The translations under genes and the position numbers were made by a program. From contig UQHL01000001.1 in NCBI GenBank assembly GCA_900540805.1, forward strand, positions 186,001 through 250,000: a DNA stretch of 64,000 nt, written 5' to 3'. Of this stretch, positions 50,022-58,571 are shown one piece after another (the stretch's first letter is position 1; each line of letters opens with the position of its first letter). The stretch is from an uncultured Eubacteriales bacterium. GTDB lineage: Bacteria; Bacillota; Clostridia; Christensenellales; Borkfalkiaceae. A model generated the notes under the pieces. It had not been told where the DNA came from. It saw only the letters and a program-made list of their open reading frames with translations, and did not search any database.

Positions 50022-51911
50022 ATGTTGGTTTCCGCCGAAAACATGGCGTTCGGCTTTGCGGGAAGTCCCCTGCTGGAAAAAATTGATTTTACGCTGTCCG
50101 AGGGGGACAGGGTCGGGTTGATCGGCCCTAACGGCGAGGGAAAAACCACCCTGATCCGCCTCATCCTCTCCGAGCTGGAGCCGGAGGACGGACGCATTTT
50201 CGTCAAAAACGGGATTCGGATCGGCTATCTCGCCCAAAACGGCGGTTATGATTCCGAAAACACCGTTTTCGAGGAAATGAAGGAGATCTTCGCCGAGGAT
50301 ATCCGCGCGCTGGACTCGCTGCGCGAAACGGAGAAAAAAATCGCCGCCGCGGAGGAAGGCAGCGACGAATACCGCGCCCTTTCGGGCAAATACGAGGCGC
50401 TCAACAAGCTGATTGCCGCGCGCGACAGCTATCGTTACGAAATCCGCATCCGCACCGTGCTGAACGGCATGGGCTTTTCCGAATTTTACAATCAGCGCAT
50501 TTCCACCATGTCGGGCGGCGAAAAGACGAGGCTGAAGCTCTGCCGTCTCCTCCTCGAGGAGCCCGAGCTGCTTATTCTCGACGAGCCGACCAACCACCTC
50601 GACATCAAAACGCTGTTCTGGCTGGAGGAATACCTCGCCGCCTTCAGGGGCGCGATCCTCACCGTATCGCACGACCGCTATTTCCTCGACAAGATCGTCA
50701 AAGAGATTTACGAGCTGGAAAACGGCAGGCTTTGCGTCTTTAAGGGCAATTATACGAAATATAAGCTGTTAAAGGCGGAAAAAAACGCGCGACTCTTAAA
50801 GGAATACGAAAAACAGCAGGAAGAAATCGCGCATTTGCAGGATTATGTAGATAGAAATCTCGTGCGGGCCACCACCGCGAAGTCGGCGCTCAGCCGCGTG
50901 AAAAAGCTGGAAAAAATGGAGGTTTTGGAAAAGCCGAAGCTGCCGCCCTCCCCGCCCCGCTTTTCCTTCTCCTACGCCGAGCGGCCGTACGAAAGGGTGC
51001 TGGAGGTGGCCGCTCTGGAGCTGAAGGCGGGAGAAAGGACGCTGCTCAAAGACGCCTCTTTCACCGTTATGCGCGGGGAAAAATGCGCCGTCGTCGGGGA
51101 CAACGGCACGGGAAAATCCACGCTCGTCCGCGAAATCGTACGCGGAAAAAATCCCGCCGTAAAGGCGGGGAGGTTTGTCAAAATCGCCTGTTACGACCAG
51201 GAAAACGCCAATCTCAACCCCGAAAACACCGTGCTGGGCGAGCTGTGGGAACGGCACGTGTTATGGGAGCAGACGAAGGTGAGAAATATCCTCGCGCAGG
51301 TGAAGCTGGATGCGGGCGACATGGACAAAAAGGTGAAAATGCTGTCGGGCGGCGAACGCGCAAAGCTGGCTTTGGCCGTATTCGAATGCGAAAACGGAAA
51401 TTTTCTTATCCTCGACGAACCGACCAATCACCTCGATCTGCCCGCGCGCGAGAGCCTCGAGGACGCGCTGAAAGCGTTTGACGGGACGGTGCTGTTCGTC
51501 TCCCACGACAGATATTTTATTCAGGCCTTAGCGGGAAAAATCGTAGAGCTTGCGGACGGAAAAATTGCCGAGTTCAAGGGCACGTACGAGGAATACAACG
51601 CCTGTAAGGCCGCCGCAAAAGAGGCGAAGGAGGCGGAAGAAAAGGCCGCGCTCCCCGCCGCCCCGAAACCGAAGGACGGAGGCTACCGAACAAAGGAAGA
51701 ACGCGCCGCCGAGACGAAAAAGCGGCTGCGGATCAAACAGCTCGAGGAGGAAATTTCCGCGCTCGAAAGCGAAGAAAGCGACATCAACGCCCAGCTCGCG
51801 CTGCCCGAAATCGCCGCCGACTACGCCCGTTTAAGCGAACGCTGCAAACGGCTGGAGGAAGTGAAAAGCGCCCTGGATAACTTGTACGAGGAATACGAAA
51901 CTCTGATATAA
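50022..51911 (+). CDS. ABC-F ATPase
   Basis: 629 residues with two ATPase domains and no membrane segments. Walker A GPNGEGKTTL and GDNGTGKSTL; signature loops STMSGGEKTRLKLCRLLLEE and KMLSGGERAKLALAVFE; Walker B LILDEPTNHLDI and LILDEPTNHLDLPA. An interdomain linker of about 70 residues and a C-terminal coiled coil (IKQLEEEISALESEESDINA) follow. ABC-F proteins act on ribosomes (translation rescue, antibiotic protection or assembly); the subfamily is not clear. GGAGG nine bases before the ATG. Confidence 0.93.
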   Translation: MLVSAENMAFGFAGSPLLEKIDFTLSEGDRVGLIGPNGEGKTTLIRLILSELEPEDGRIFVKNGIRIGYLAQNGGYDSENTVFEEMKEIFAEDIRALDSLRETEKKIAAAEEGSDEYRALSGKYEALNKLIAARDSYRYEIRIRTVLNGMGFSEFYNQRISTMSGGEKTRLKLCRLLLEEPELLILDEPTNHLDIKTLFWLEEYLAAFRGAILTVSHDRYFLDKIVKEIYELENGRLCVFKGNYTKYKLLKAEKNARLLKEYEKQQEEIAHLQDYVDRNLVRATTAKSALSRVKKLEKMEVLEKPKLPPSPPRFSFSYAERPYERVLEVAALELKAGERTLLKDASFTVMRGEKCAVVGDNGTGKSTLVREIVRGKNPAVKAGRFVKIACYDQENANLNPENTVLGELWERHVLWEQTKVRNILAQVKLDAGDMDKKVKMLSGGERAKLALAVFECENGNFLILDEPTNHLDLPARESLEDALKAFDGTVLFVSHDRYFIQALAGKIVELADGKIAEFKGTYEEYNACKAAAKEAKEAEEKAALPAAPKPKDGGYRTKEERAAETKKRLRIKQLEEEISALESEESDINAQLALPEIAADYARLSERCKRLEEVKSALDNLYEEYETLI

Positions 51912-51916
51912 AAACA

Positions 51917-51952
51917 CCGCCCGAGAAAAAGCTCGGGCGGCGTTTTTTTTGT
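51917..51952. terminator. Bidirectional terminator after the ABC-F gene
   Basis: CCGCCCGAG-aaaaag-CTCGGGCGG, then CG and eight T rightward; T-rich leftward too, serving the convergent ABC permease gene. Confidence 0.92.
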
Positions 51953-51953
51953 T

Positions 51954-53000
51954 TTATTGATAATACTGCAAACGAGGGGCGACGATAAATTCCTCTATCA
52001 AGTAACAGCCTGTTATTCCGATAACCGCCGAAGCGGCAATCACCGCCCACCAGCGCCAGCCGAACAAAAATTTCCGCGTATGAATAATCGTCAGAATAAT
52101 CGCGGCGATGACCACCATGCAAATATACGGAAACTCGTTGCCGCACATAAAAAGACAGAGCACCGTATAGGCGGGGATCATCAGCCGATAACCGAACGGG
52201 GAATCGGAATTTTGTTCTGCGTCCTCTCCCTTATCGAAACGCACCAAAAAGAAGAGTAAAAAATACGCGGCGACGGCGAACAAAATCGGATAGAGAAACA
52301 TTTCCACGCTCCAATCATATCCGCGACTGTATCCCCAAGAAAGGTCGGGCAACGAGCCGTTTTTGATCAACACGGCGATATTTGTGCCGAAATTCCACAG
52401 ACAGCTATAGGTAATAAAATTTTCGGAAGCAATCTGCGCTTTGGGGAAAATTTCGGACAAAACGCTTGCAAGGAGCCAGCCGATAAGCATATAGGCGACG
52501 ATGAAAATAATTCCGTCCGTGATGCGATTGGCGCGGGCAAACGCAAAGGAATTGATCCCGTAAAGGCACAGCCCGAACAGCACGCCGCCGAAATATCCCG
52601 CCGCGTAATAGCCCAAATGGTAATAATTTTCTCTCAGCGCGACGCTCAAAAACCCCGACCAATAGGCCACCGCATACGGCACCATTACCAAAATCAGCCC
52701 CGCCAGGGTTTTGGCGAGATAAATTTTTTCCCGCTTGATCGGCAGGGAATAAAATTCGTCAACGCTCCGCTTGTTCATTTTGAAAGAATACATCAGCACG
52801 GGAACCAAAGTGCAAAGCACGCCGAGCTCGCCGTAAACGACGCCGATCTGAGGCGTTTCAACGGAAATCTGCCCGCTGGGGGATTTCCAGATCACGTTGC
52901 TCGCGGACTGCACCACCACGTATAAAATCGTCGCCAGCGCCGTGAGCACGACCAGCGTCCAGACGTTCTTTTTCAGCTCGTAAACAAAAAATTTCATCAT
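51954..53000 (-). CDS. ABC-2-type permease-like membrane protein
   Basis: 348 residues, about 8-10 hydrophobic segments. FFVYELKKNVWTLVVLTALA at the N-terminus and FYSLPIKREKIYLAKTLAGL are typical of ABC-2 permeases that pair with YtrB/YhcG ATPases. Start ATG 53000 overlaps the ATPase stop by four bases. Transported substrate unknown; such systems are often induced by cell-wall-active antibiotics. Confidence 0.8.
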   Translation of the reverse strand: MMKFFVYELKKNVWTLVVLTALATILYVVVQSASNVIWKSPSGQISVETPQIGVVYGELGVLCTLVPVLMYSFKMNKRSVDEFYSLPIKREKIYLAKTLAGLILVMVPYAVAYWSGFLSVALRENYYHLGYYAAGYFGGVLFGLCLYGINSFAFARANRITDGIIFIVAYMLIGWLLASVLSEIFPKAQIASENFITYSCLWNFGTNIAVLIKNGSLPDLSWGYSRGYDWSVEMFLYPILFAVAAYFLLFFLVRFDKGEDAEQNSDSPFGYRLMIPAYTVLCLFMCGNEFPYICMVVIAAIILTIIHTRKFLFGWRWWAVIAASAVIGITGCYLIEEFIVAPRLQYYQ

Positions 53001-53875
53001 TTCAAATACCCCCTGCTTTCCACCTCATACGTAAACAATTCCTCGAAATCGACGGGGATTTCCTCGATAAACAGCGGATGAAAGGCGTTCAGGCGGGCGA
53101 CGATCTCCTCCGCGTCCCCCTTCGCCACGATTTTCACAACTCTGCCCGTGCGGCTGAAGGACATATAGGGCAAACCGAGAGCATTGGGATCGAAGCCGTT
53201 TTCGAACGCCGCCTGAAATTTATGCAGCTTTTCGACGTCCGTTTCGATTTCGCCCGAGCAGGTGATCGTCTGATGATCCAAAAGCCCATAGCTGTCGCAG
53301 ATATCCTCGAGCTCGCGCAGAGAGTGGGAGGAGATGATCACCGTGCTGCCCTTTTCCTCCACCAGGTCGATGACGCCGCGCTTGAACACCATGCGGGCGA
53401 GCGGGTCCAGCCCGTCGAACGCTTCGTCCAGCAACAGATATTTCGGACGCACCGCTAAAGCCAGCGATACGAACACCTGACGCTTCATGCCCTTGGAAAA
53501 GTTACGGATGGGCGCCTTGGGGCTCAACTTAAACTGATCGAGATACCTTCCGTAAACCTCCGCGTCAAAATCGTAAAAGGTTTTGTAAAGCTCGGCCAGC
53601 CCGCTGCCGTTGATATTCGACGTATAATAGGGATCATCGGGCAGAAAAAATATCTGCCGTTTAGCGGCTTCGTTTTCATAGACGGGCTCGCCGTCGATCA
53701 GAATAATTCCGTTGTCCGCTTTCAATACGCCCGAAATCAGCCGCAAAAGAGTGGATTTTCCCGCGCCGTTGATGCCTACCAGACCGAACACCGATTTATC
53801 GGGAACGGCCAGATTTACGTCCCGCAAAACGGGAGCTTTGTCGTATGCCTTCGTCAGTCGTTTGATTTCTATCAT
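52997..53875 (-). CDS. ABC transporter ATP-binding protein (YtrB/YhcG type)
   Basis: 292 residues. Walker A GINGAGKSTLLRLISG, signature FSKGMKRQVFVSLALA, Walker B LLLDEAFDGLDPLARM. C-terminal extension of about 80 residues (KLHKFQAAFENGFDPNALGL) as in this subgroup. Coupled to the permease gene and to the GntR regulator by four-base overlaps; the three genes form an autoregulated operon. Confidence 0.92.
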   Translation of the reverse strand: MIEIKRLTKAYDKAPVLRDVNLAVPDKSVFGLVGINGAGKSTLLRLISGVLKADNGIILIDGEPVYENEAAKRQIFFLPDDPYYTSNINGSGLAELYKTFYDFDAEVYGRYLDQFKLSPKAPIRNFSKGMKRQVFVSLALAVRPKYLLLDEAFDGLDPLARMVFKRGVIDLVEEKGSTVIISSHSLRELEDICDSYGLLDHQTITCSGEIETDVEKLHKFQAAFENGFDPNALGLPYMSFSRTGRVVKIVAKGDAEEIVARLNAFHPLFIEEIPVDFEELFTYEVESRGYLK

Positions 53876-54240
53876 TGCCCTTTCTCCTCCTCTCTCCCCG
53901 AAAATATCTCGCCGAGGAGCATCAAAAATTCCGCCTCGGTAAAGCCCGCCTGTTTCAAAAGCCGAAGCTGACGTTTCAGCTCCTCCAGCCGACAGCGCCG
54001 CCCGTCGTCCGCAAAATCGACGTACGCGCCCTTCTTCGGTAAAATACGGATATACCCCTGTTCCTCCAGGGCCGAATACGCGCGCTCCACCGTGTTGGGG
54101 TTGACCCCGAGCTCCAGCGCCAACGCACGCACGGACGGAAGCCTCTCACCGTATTTCATCGCGCCGAAACCGATCAACCGCTTATATTCTTCGACGATGT
54201 TCTGATAGACGTTCTGTTTTCCCTGCAATCGTATCTCCAT
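53872..54240 (-). CDS. GntR/YtrA-family repressor
   Basis: 122 residues. Winged-helix with LPSVRALALELGVNPNTVERAYSALEEQGYI (in two parts) as in YtrA; a short C-terminal helix replaces an effector domain. ATG 54240 has GGGAGGAGGG upstream. A large perfect inverted repeat over its promoter points to autorepression. Confidence 0.92.
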   Translation of the reverse strand: MEIRLQGKQNVYQNIVEEYKRLIGFGAMKYGERLPSVRALALELGVNPNTVERAYSALEEQGYIRILPKKGAYVDFADDGRRCRLEELKRQLRLLKQAGFTEAEFLMLLGEIFSGREEEKGQ

Positions 54241-54275
54241 GCCCTCCTCCCGATTTTTACCGACAGCTGCCCCGC

Positions 54276-54321
54276 CTGTATTATCTGTATTAAATATAAC
54301 ACAGATAATACAGTTTGTCAA
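54276..54321 (-). promoter_or_regulatory. GntR operon promoter with 13-bp inverted-repeat operator
   Basis: -35 TTGACA (54321-54316), 17 bases, -10 TATATT (54298-54293). CTGTATTATCTGT (54276-54288) and ACAGATAATACAG (54301-54313) form a perfect 13-bp inverted repeat with a 12-base centre containing the -10. Confidence 0.88.
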
Positions 54322-54358
54322 GCGGTTTCGGAAAATTTTTCTATTTTTCCGCAAACAA

Positions 54359-54382
54359 AAAAGCCCCTTCGAAAAGGGACTT
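54359..54382 (-). terminator. Terminator after the lipoprotein esterase gene
   Basis: AAGTCCCTT-ttcg-AAGGGGCTT (one mismatch) followed by six T on the leftward transcript. Confidence 0.8.
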
Positions 54383-54405
54383 TTCGGCGCCGTAAAAAAA
54401 GCGCT

Positions 54406-55536
54406 TCACGGGGTGCGGCAGAGTTCGGCGACCGCCTCGCCGAACATATTGCCGAGCTTGAGCATACTCGACGAATCGTAATGTTTGACATCGACGGGCG
54501 TCAGCGTAGTGGCTTCGCGGTCGAAAATCAGGCCGTTTCTGCCCTTTTCCACAAGATCGGGCGCAAGCGTATCCAGCAGATAATTGTGCGCGCTCTTTTT
54601 CGAAAAGCTCAGCTTGGCCGCGTTGACGTTTTTATAAAAGGTCCAATCGGGGCTGTTACTGATATAGGCGTCGATAAAATTTAACGTATGCTCCGTCCAC
54701 GCATATGCGTTAAAGTTCATACGGAGGTCGGAGACCAGCGCGGCAAGGTTTTCGCCGTATTCGAGGCTCCAGGCCTCCCGCGTCGATTCCGCGTCCGCTT
54801 CCCCCTGCATCCAGCACAGGCCGACGATCCTAGGGTCGAGACCCGCGTCGGAAAGGATTTTCAGGCCGCTGTTTGCGACGTTTTTGAAATACTGATAATT
54901 GTAATTGACGGGAGGACGGGATTCGCTGGTCCAACCCTCCTTCAGGGAACTGCCGCCGACAGCAAACTTGATGAGATAAATCGTTTCGTCGGGAAAGGCC
55001 TCGGAAAGATACTCCGCCATGCCCACCTCGGGACCGAAACATTTATGATATACGCCGTCCATCACGGCTTTGTTGCCCTGACCCAGCTCTACGGGTACGA
55101 AATCGTCCAAGGAATTTCCCGTCTCTAAGAGAATCCTGACCCCCTCGAACTTGCCCGATACCTTTTCGTATCGCTCCGCGCCGATGCTCTGCGGCGTAAG
55201 ATATTCCGCAAACGTACAACCCAGCATATTCGACTGTCCCGCCATCAGAACGACTTTCGCATGTTCGGGCTTCGGCGCGGGCTCGGAGGAACCCGAGGAA
55301 GACTGAGAAGATGAATCGGAATCCGAAGAAGATGAGGAGTCGGGGGCGGAAGTCGGGTCGGAGGAAGAAGAACTTACGGAGGAGGAGTCGGAGGAAGGCC
55401 AAGATGCCGACGAAAAGGAGGACTGTCCCAACGAGGAACCGTCCGAAGCGGAATCGGCCGGGCGGGTCGGGCCGCAGCCTGCCCCCAGCCAGCAAAAGGA
55501 AAGGAAAAACGCAAAGACGAGAACTGATTTTTTCAT
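54406..55536 (-). CDS. Secreted lipoprotein, sialate O-acetylesterase-like SGNH esterase
   Basis: 376 residues. Signal peptide with lipobox LGAGC (lipid-anchored Cys about residue 21), then a 70-residue Ser/Asp/Pro-rich linker and an SGNH hydrolase: block I VVLMAGQSNMLG (GQSN), block III-like CWMQGEADAEST, and a C-terminal YDSSSMLKLGNMFG in place of the usual Asp-x-x-His. It resembles the SASA/DUF303 acetylesterases acting on surface or dietary glycans; the missing canonical DxxH makes activity uncertain. It is the last gene before the tRNA-Ser remnant. Confidence 0.8.
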   Translation of the reverse strand: MKKSVLVFAFFLSFCWLGAGCGPTRPADSASDGSSLGQSSFSSASWPSSDSSSVSSSSSDPTSAPDSSSSSDSDSSSQSSSGSSEPAPKPEHAKVVLMAGQSNMLGCTFAEYLTPQSIGAERYEKVSGKFEGVRILLETGNSLDDFVPVELGQGNKAVMDGVYHKCFGPEVGMAEYLSEAFPDETIYLIKFAVGGSSLKEGWTSESRPPVNYNYQYFKNVANSGLKILSDAGLDPRIVGLCWMQGEADAESTREAWSLEYGENLAALVSDLRMNFNAYAWTEHTLNFIDAYISNSPDWTFYKNVNAAKLSFSKKSAHNYLLDTLAPDLVEKGRNGLIFDREATTLTPVDVKHYDSSSMLKLGNMFGEAVAELCRTP

Positions 55537-55661
55537 GTTGCTCCTTCAAGCTACCCGCAACAAAAGCGGCCGAAACCGCGGCGGTAATATTCTTCTTTCA
55601 GCATACAACAAAAAAGTTCGATTGTCCTATCAATACTTCGGCTGTTCTTCCCAAAACTTAC

Positions 55662-55688
55662 GAAAAAAGCCCCGAAAATCGGGGCTTT
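55662..55688 (-). terminator. Terminator of the disrupted tRNA-Ser
   Basis: AAAGCCCCGA-TTT-TCGGGGCTTT hairpin with six T, directly after CCA of the tRNA fragment; presumably the original terminator of the tRNA gene. Confidence 0.88.
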
Positions 55689-55741
55689 GGCGCAGAGAGA
55701 GGGATTCGACCCCCCGGATGTTGACATCAACAGTTTTCAAG
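55688..55741 (-). tRNA. 3' fragment of a tRNA-Ser(UGA) gene (attachment-site remnant)
   Basis: 54 bases, reading leftward: anticodon loop CTTGAAA (anticodon TGA), the 3' strand of the anticodon stem, a long variable arm with GATG/CATC stem, T arm and acceptor 3' strand ending in G-CCA. There is no D arm or 5' acceptor strand: upstream sequence stops matching at the anticodon loop. T54 of the T loop is G (GTCGAAT), abnormal for a working tRNA. This is the layout left when an element integrates at a tRNA 3' end. Confidence 0.85.
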
Positions 55742-55955
55742 TAGTTGGCAGGGTTTCCCCGTCCGTCCCCGATCGTCTTTCCTTGACGCCGATTTTCCCG
55801 CCAAAAACGCGCTTTATCGAAGGTTTTTCGCCTGTTTGCGGGAAAATTGCGAGATAACTGCGAGAAAACTGCGAGAAACAAATGAGATTTTTTATACCAA
55901 AACGCAAACGTCTTCCCGTTCACCATCGGCAAAAAATGAAAAGGAAGATAACAAA
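55742..55955. other. Element end with 11-bp direct repeats
   Basis: Non-coding stretch next to the tRNA fragment. TGCGAGA occurs at 55848, 55859 and 55870, period 11, within 55847-55880, like the arm-type integrase/excisionase sites beside tRNA-integrated elements. The excisionase-like gene starts at 55956. Confidence 0.6.
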
Positions 55956-56219
55956 ATGACACGTGAAGAAAAAATTTTACAGCTGGAAAAGATGCTCCGC
56001 AAAGTCCCCGACGCTTTAAGTCCCATGAAAGCGAGCCGATGTTCCCCTCTCGGCAAAAACCACATTTACGAACTCATCAAAAGCGGCGAGCTCCGCGCGT
56101 TCGTCTATAAAGGCTCTTACCTCATCGCCAAAATCGATCTGATCGAATACCTCGCCGACCACAGCGACGAGAAAAGCCGCCGCAATTACATGATAAAAAA
56201 GGACGGGGACAAGCGATGA
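55956..56219 (+). CDS. Excisionase-family HTH protein
   Basis: 87 residues. MerR-like winged helix of Tn916-Xis/HTH_17 type: LGKNHIYELIKSGELRAFVYKGSYLIAKIDLIEYL (in two parts). GGAAG precedes ATG 55956. Such proteins bend att DNA to drive excision or act as replication/transcription switches. Four-base overlap with the next gene. An integrase is not adjacent, which is unusual. Confidence 0.8.
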   Translation: MTREEKILQLEKMLRKVPDALSPMKASRCSPLGKNHIYELIKSGELRAFVYKGSYLIAKIDLIEYLADHSDEKSRRNYMIKKDGDKR

Positions 56220-56806
56220 CGAAGCAGTGGGAAAAGGAAATCCGCAAGGCGTATCCCGCCCCGCTTACCCTCGACAGCGTGCGGAAAATTTTACGGATCA
56301 GCAAACGCAAAGCGTCCTGGCTTTTACGCCATGGATATATCCCCTGCGAGAACACGGGAAAACGGACAAGGCAGTATCGTGTCCGCGTCGAAGACCTCTT
56401 TGGGTATATAAAAAAAGCGGAAAAAGGTTTGCCCGAGGCGCAACTCCCCGCCGGGATTTTCAACGGTCATCCGACGAAAGGACATAGGCAATCTGTACCG
56501 ACAACCTTCTTTGAGCCGCCGCGCAAAGATTTTAGAGAGTGGCTTGAAAAAGAATGGGCGGACGTTCCCGACGCGCTGAGAGTGAAAGAGGTTTCGGCGT
56601 TGACGGGTTACGCGCAAGGCACGATACAAAGATGGACGCTGAAAAAGATTCTGCGTTCCGTATGGGCGCAGCATACGCTCGTCATCGCCAAGGAATGGCT
56701 GATTGAGTTCTTCTCCACGTCGGCTTATCAAATCCAACGCAAGAGCGAACGCCATATCGGGCTACTGTCAAAATACTGCCGTAAGCGGTTGTCAAAAAAT
56801 AAATAA
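56216..56806 (+). CDS. Protein with two HTH_17-type domains
   Basis: 196 residues. Two excisionase-like helix-turn-helix units: residues about 14-62 (LDSVRKILRISKRKASWLLR ... YRVRVEDLFGYI) and about 120-170 (RVKEVSALTGYAQGTIQRWT ... LVIAKEWLIEFF), joined by a linker with Trp-rich sequence. Overlaps the preceding gene by ATGA. Likely mobile-element regulation or excision; the tandem arrangement is unfamiliar to me. Confidence 0.75.
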   Translation: MTKQWEKEIRKAYPAPLTLDSVRKILRISKRKASWLLRHGYIPCENTGKRTRQYRVRVEDLFGYIKKAEKGLPEAQLPAGIFNGHPTKGHRQSVPTTFFEPPRKDFREWLEKEWADVPDALRVKEVSALTGYAQGTIQRWTLKKILRSVWAQHTLVIAKEWLIEFFSTSAYQIQRKSERHIGLLSKYCRKRLSKNK

Positions 56807-56868
56807 AACTTTTTGCGTTCCTCCTTTTGTCAGTCGAAGATACATAAAATTTTTCAGGAGGAAAACAA

Positions 56869-57225
56869 ATGTCCATCACAAAAGCAGAAAAGGAAACCAT
56901 CATTCTTTTCGACGAAGCCGACGACCGCGCGGAAGTCTATACGCACAACACCAAGCTGAAAAACCGCCTTGCGCGCGCCGCAAGCAAACATCCTCAAACG
57001 TATGTTTTGAAGTATCAGAATTCCGACGGCGGTGTTTCTTATGAGTTCCCCAAGAAATATCTGACGGTGATGTTTCGGGAACCGATCCGCGATACCGACA
57101 GGGAACGCTGCAAGGCGAATTGCCGCAATGTAAAACCGTCGCAATACCGACGCGAAAATTCAACGCAGGAGCGCGAATACGGCGCGGACAGGGCAATCCC
57201 TCTGCCGAGGGAAAAGCCGCCTTAA
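56869..57225 (+). CDS. Mobile-element-associated hypothetical protein
   Basis: 118 residues, no recognised domain. A compact N-terminal part (ILFDEADDRAEVYTHNTKLK, then YVLKYQNSDGGVSYEFPKKY) is followed by a basic, probably disordered tail. Small proteins of this shape occur in clostridial integrative elements, as far as I recall. GGAGG precedes the ATG by nine bases. Confidence 0.55.
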   Translation: MSITKAEKETIILFDEADDRAEVYTHNTKLKNRLARAASKHPQTYVLKYQNSDGGVSYEFPKKYLTVMFREPIRDTDRERCKANCRNVKPSQYRRENSTQEREYGADRAIPLPREKPP

Positions 57226-57635
57226 AACGTTGAGGAACCTCAATGATTTTCGACCTTAAAATGCGATGGAACACAGGACGGACGGAGACGCTTTACGGAA
57301 AGGCTTAAACGGTCAATCCCCGACGTTTTTGAAAAGGCTTTTCGAAGAAGCAAACAGTCGGTTCACTCGGGTTATCGGTAGGGTCGAAAAAAAGCAGGAG
57401 AAAGCGTCGGGGTTGTAAACTGCCCCGAACGCGGCTCACAGCGACCCGCAACGCCGGTCGCACGCGGGATTGAGGGCATTTTACAGTTTCTTCCGTTTAG
57501 GGATCGGTTTTGCCGCTATGGCGTCACCGTGTGGGTCGCAAAAAGAAAAAACGCCCTGTCTGCGGGCTAAAAGCGTGGGTTGCCACAGGCGTTACGCAAA
57601 AATCACAAGACGCGTCAGAGGAAAAATAAAAAAGC

Positions 57636-57696
57636 CCTATCACCAGGAATGGACGTTTTTCAGAGGTGATAGGTGGCACCTGTCACGGTGACAGGT
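57636..57696. repeat. Four GGTGAYAGG(T) half-sites in alternating orientation
   Basis: CCTATCACC (57636-57644), GGTGATAGG (57665-57673), CACCTGTCAC (57677-57686) and GGTGACAGGT (57687-57696). The last two form a 19-bp near-perfect palindrome (ACCTGTCAC-G-GTGACAGGT); the first two form a perfect hairpin with a 20-base loop. Could be a replication, transfer or regulator site. Confidence 0.8.
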
Positions 57697-57864
57697 CAAT
57701 GTGAATTAACCAAATAGAAAAGTAACTACAACAGAAAAGAAAAATATATTTAACTACGCGTGACACACGCGCGCGAGGTTTCTTTTGCGTTTGTTAAGGG
57801 ATCGCAGTCGAAGAAATAATTCCCCGATTCATTCCTTATTCTTCTGCTTGGCATTAAAATTTCC

Positions 57865-58044
57865 TTAAACCGTTTTGTTGAGAACAACTACATGGATTGT
57901 CCTTCGTAATATCTTTCCTTTCTCTTGAACAGTACAACCACTTAAATTTGTCCATCCGTCGACAAGTGCCGAAACGATAGTTTCTTTTATAGCGTCGCTA
58001 TGTTTACCATAGCTCCCTTTGGAAATTTATTCCGTTGCCAACAT
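57865..58044 (-). pseudogene. Decayed reading frame of the mobile element
   Basis: Reads MLATE-stop-ISKGSYGKHSDAIKETI ... EKGKILRRTIHVVVLNKTV-stop in one frame of 60 codons, with an in-frame TAA at codon 6. The post-stop part has coding character (helix DAIKETIVSALVDGW) but I do not recognise the family. Probably the 3' end of a lost gene. Confidence 0.5.
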
Positions 58045-58131
58045 ATTAAAAGTACTCGAAAGCTATTAAACTGTTATCTTTTATTTCTCTGCCGATGCCT
58101 TTGTACTATCCAGAAATTGCCGCATATATTT

Positions 58132-58341
58132 TTATAACGGAAATACTTTTTCTATATCGAAATTCAATCCGTTTTTCTCCGCATCCTCCCATACCGTCTG
58201 TAACCATTCCAAACATTCCGCATACGCGGTTTTCTCCCCGTACGCAAATTGATTTTCATCATCCGATTTTATCTCTTGCAATTCTTTTAAGCGTTCGACC
58301 AGCATAGTTTTTATGTAACACAACGTTTCTTTTTCTTTCAT
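58132..58341 (-). CDS. Small conserved-type hypothetical protein
   Basis: 69 residues from ATG 58341 (AAGGA just upstream; an ATG at 58356 lacks a ribosome site). Helical, with GEKTAYAECLEWLQTVWEDA and the C-terminal NGLNFDIEKVFPL. I have seen similar small proteins in clostridial accessory DNA but cannot name a family. It lies between the decayed gene and the hairpin pair upstream of capG's 3' end. Confidence 0.5.
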   Translation of the reverse strand: MKEKETLCYIKTMLVERLKELQEIKSDDENQFAYGEKTAYAECLEWLQTVWEDAEKNGLNFDIEKVFPL

Positions 58342-58406
58342 TCGTCCTTCATCCATTAGTACTTTTTAGCTCCTACGCTATTTTTTCTTTGGCTAATTAA
58401 ATATTT

Positions 58407-58448
58407 TTGTGTGTTCCCTTTGAGGGAACACACAAGCCCATGGGCTTG
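58407..58448. repeat. Two adjacent perfect hairpins
   Basis: TTGTGTGTTCCCT-TTG-AGGGAACACACAA (58407-58435) is a 13-bp stem; CAAGCCCATGGGCTTG (58433-58448) is a 16-bp palindrome sharing its first three bases. No T run on either side, so not a typical terminator; may be a dispersed palindromic element or a replication/insertion scar. Confidence 0.6.
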
Positions 58449-58571
58449 ACCTAATCTCTATGTTTAAATTTTAGCACTAATGTATTTTATTGTCAATATT
58501 TTTTATATTATTTACGCCGTTTTTTCAAAATATTTATCTGATTAATTTTCTTATTTATTTTTAGTAGCTGT

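Larger units (their letters stand above)
57226..58131. other. Gene-poor region of the element
   Basis: About 900 bases without a convincing intact gene. A 21-codon frame at 57242-57307 has GAGG upstream, but is too short to judge. 57636-57696 holds the GGTGAYAGGT repeats. 57865-58044 is a decayed reading frame on the minus strand. The rest is AT-richer from about 57700. Confidence 0.6.

Noticed and set aside
58086..58092. TCTCTGC, matching the acceptor end expected for the 5' part of the tRNA-Ser
   Set aside because: Sequence beyond it does not continue into a D arm; not the missing tRNA half.
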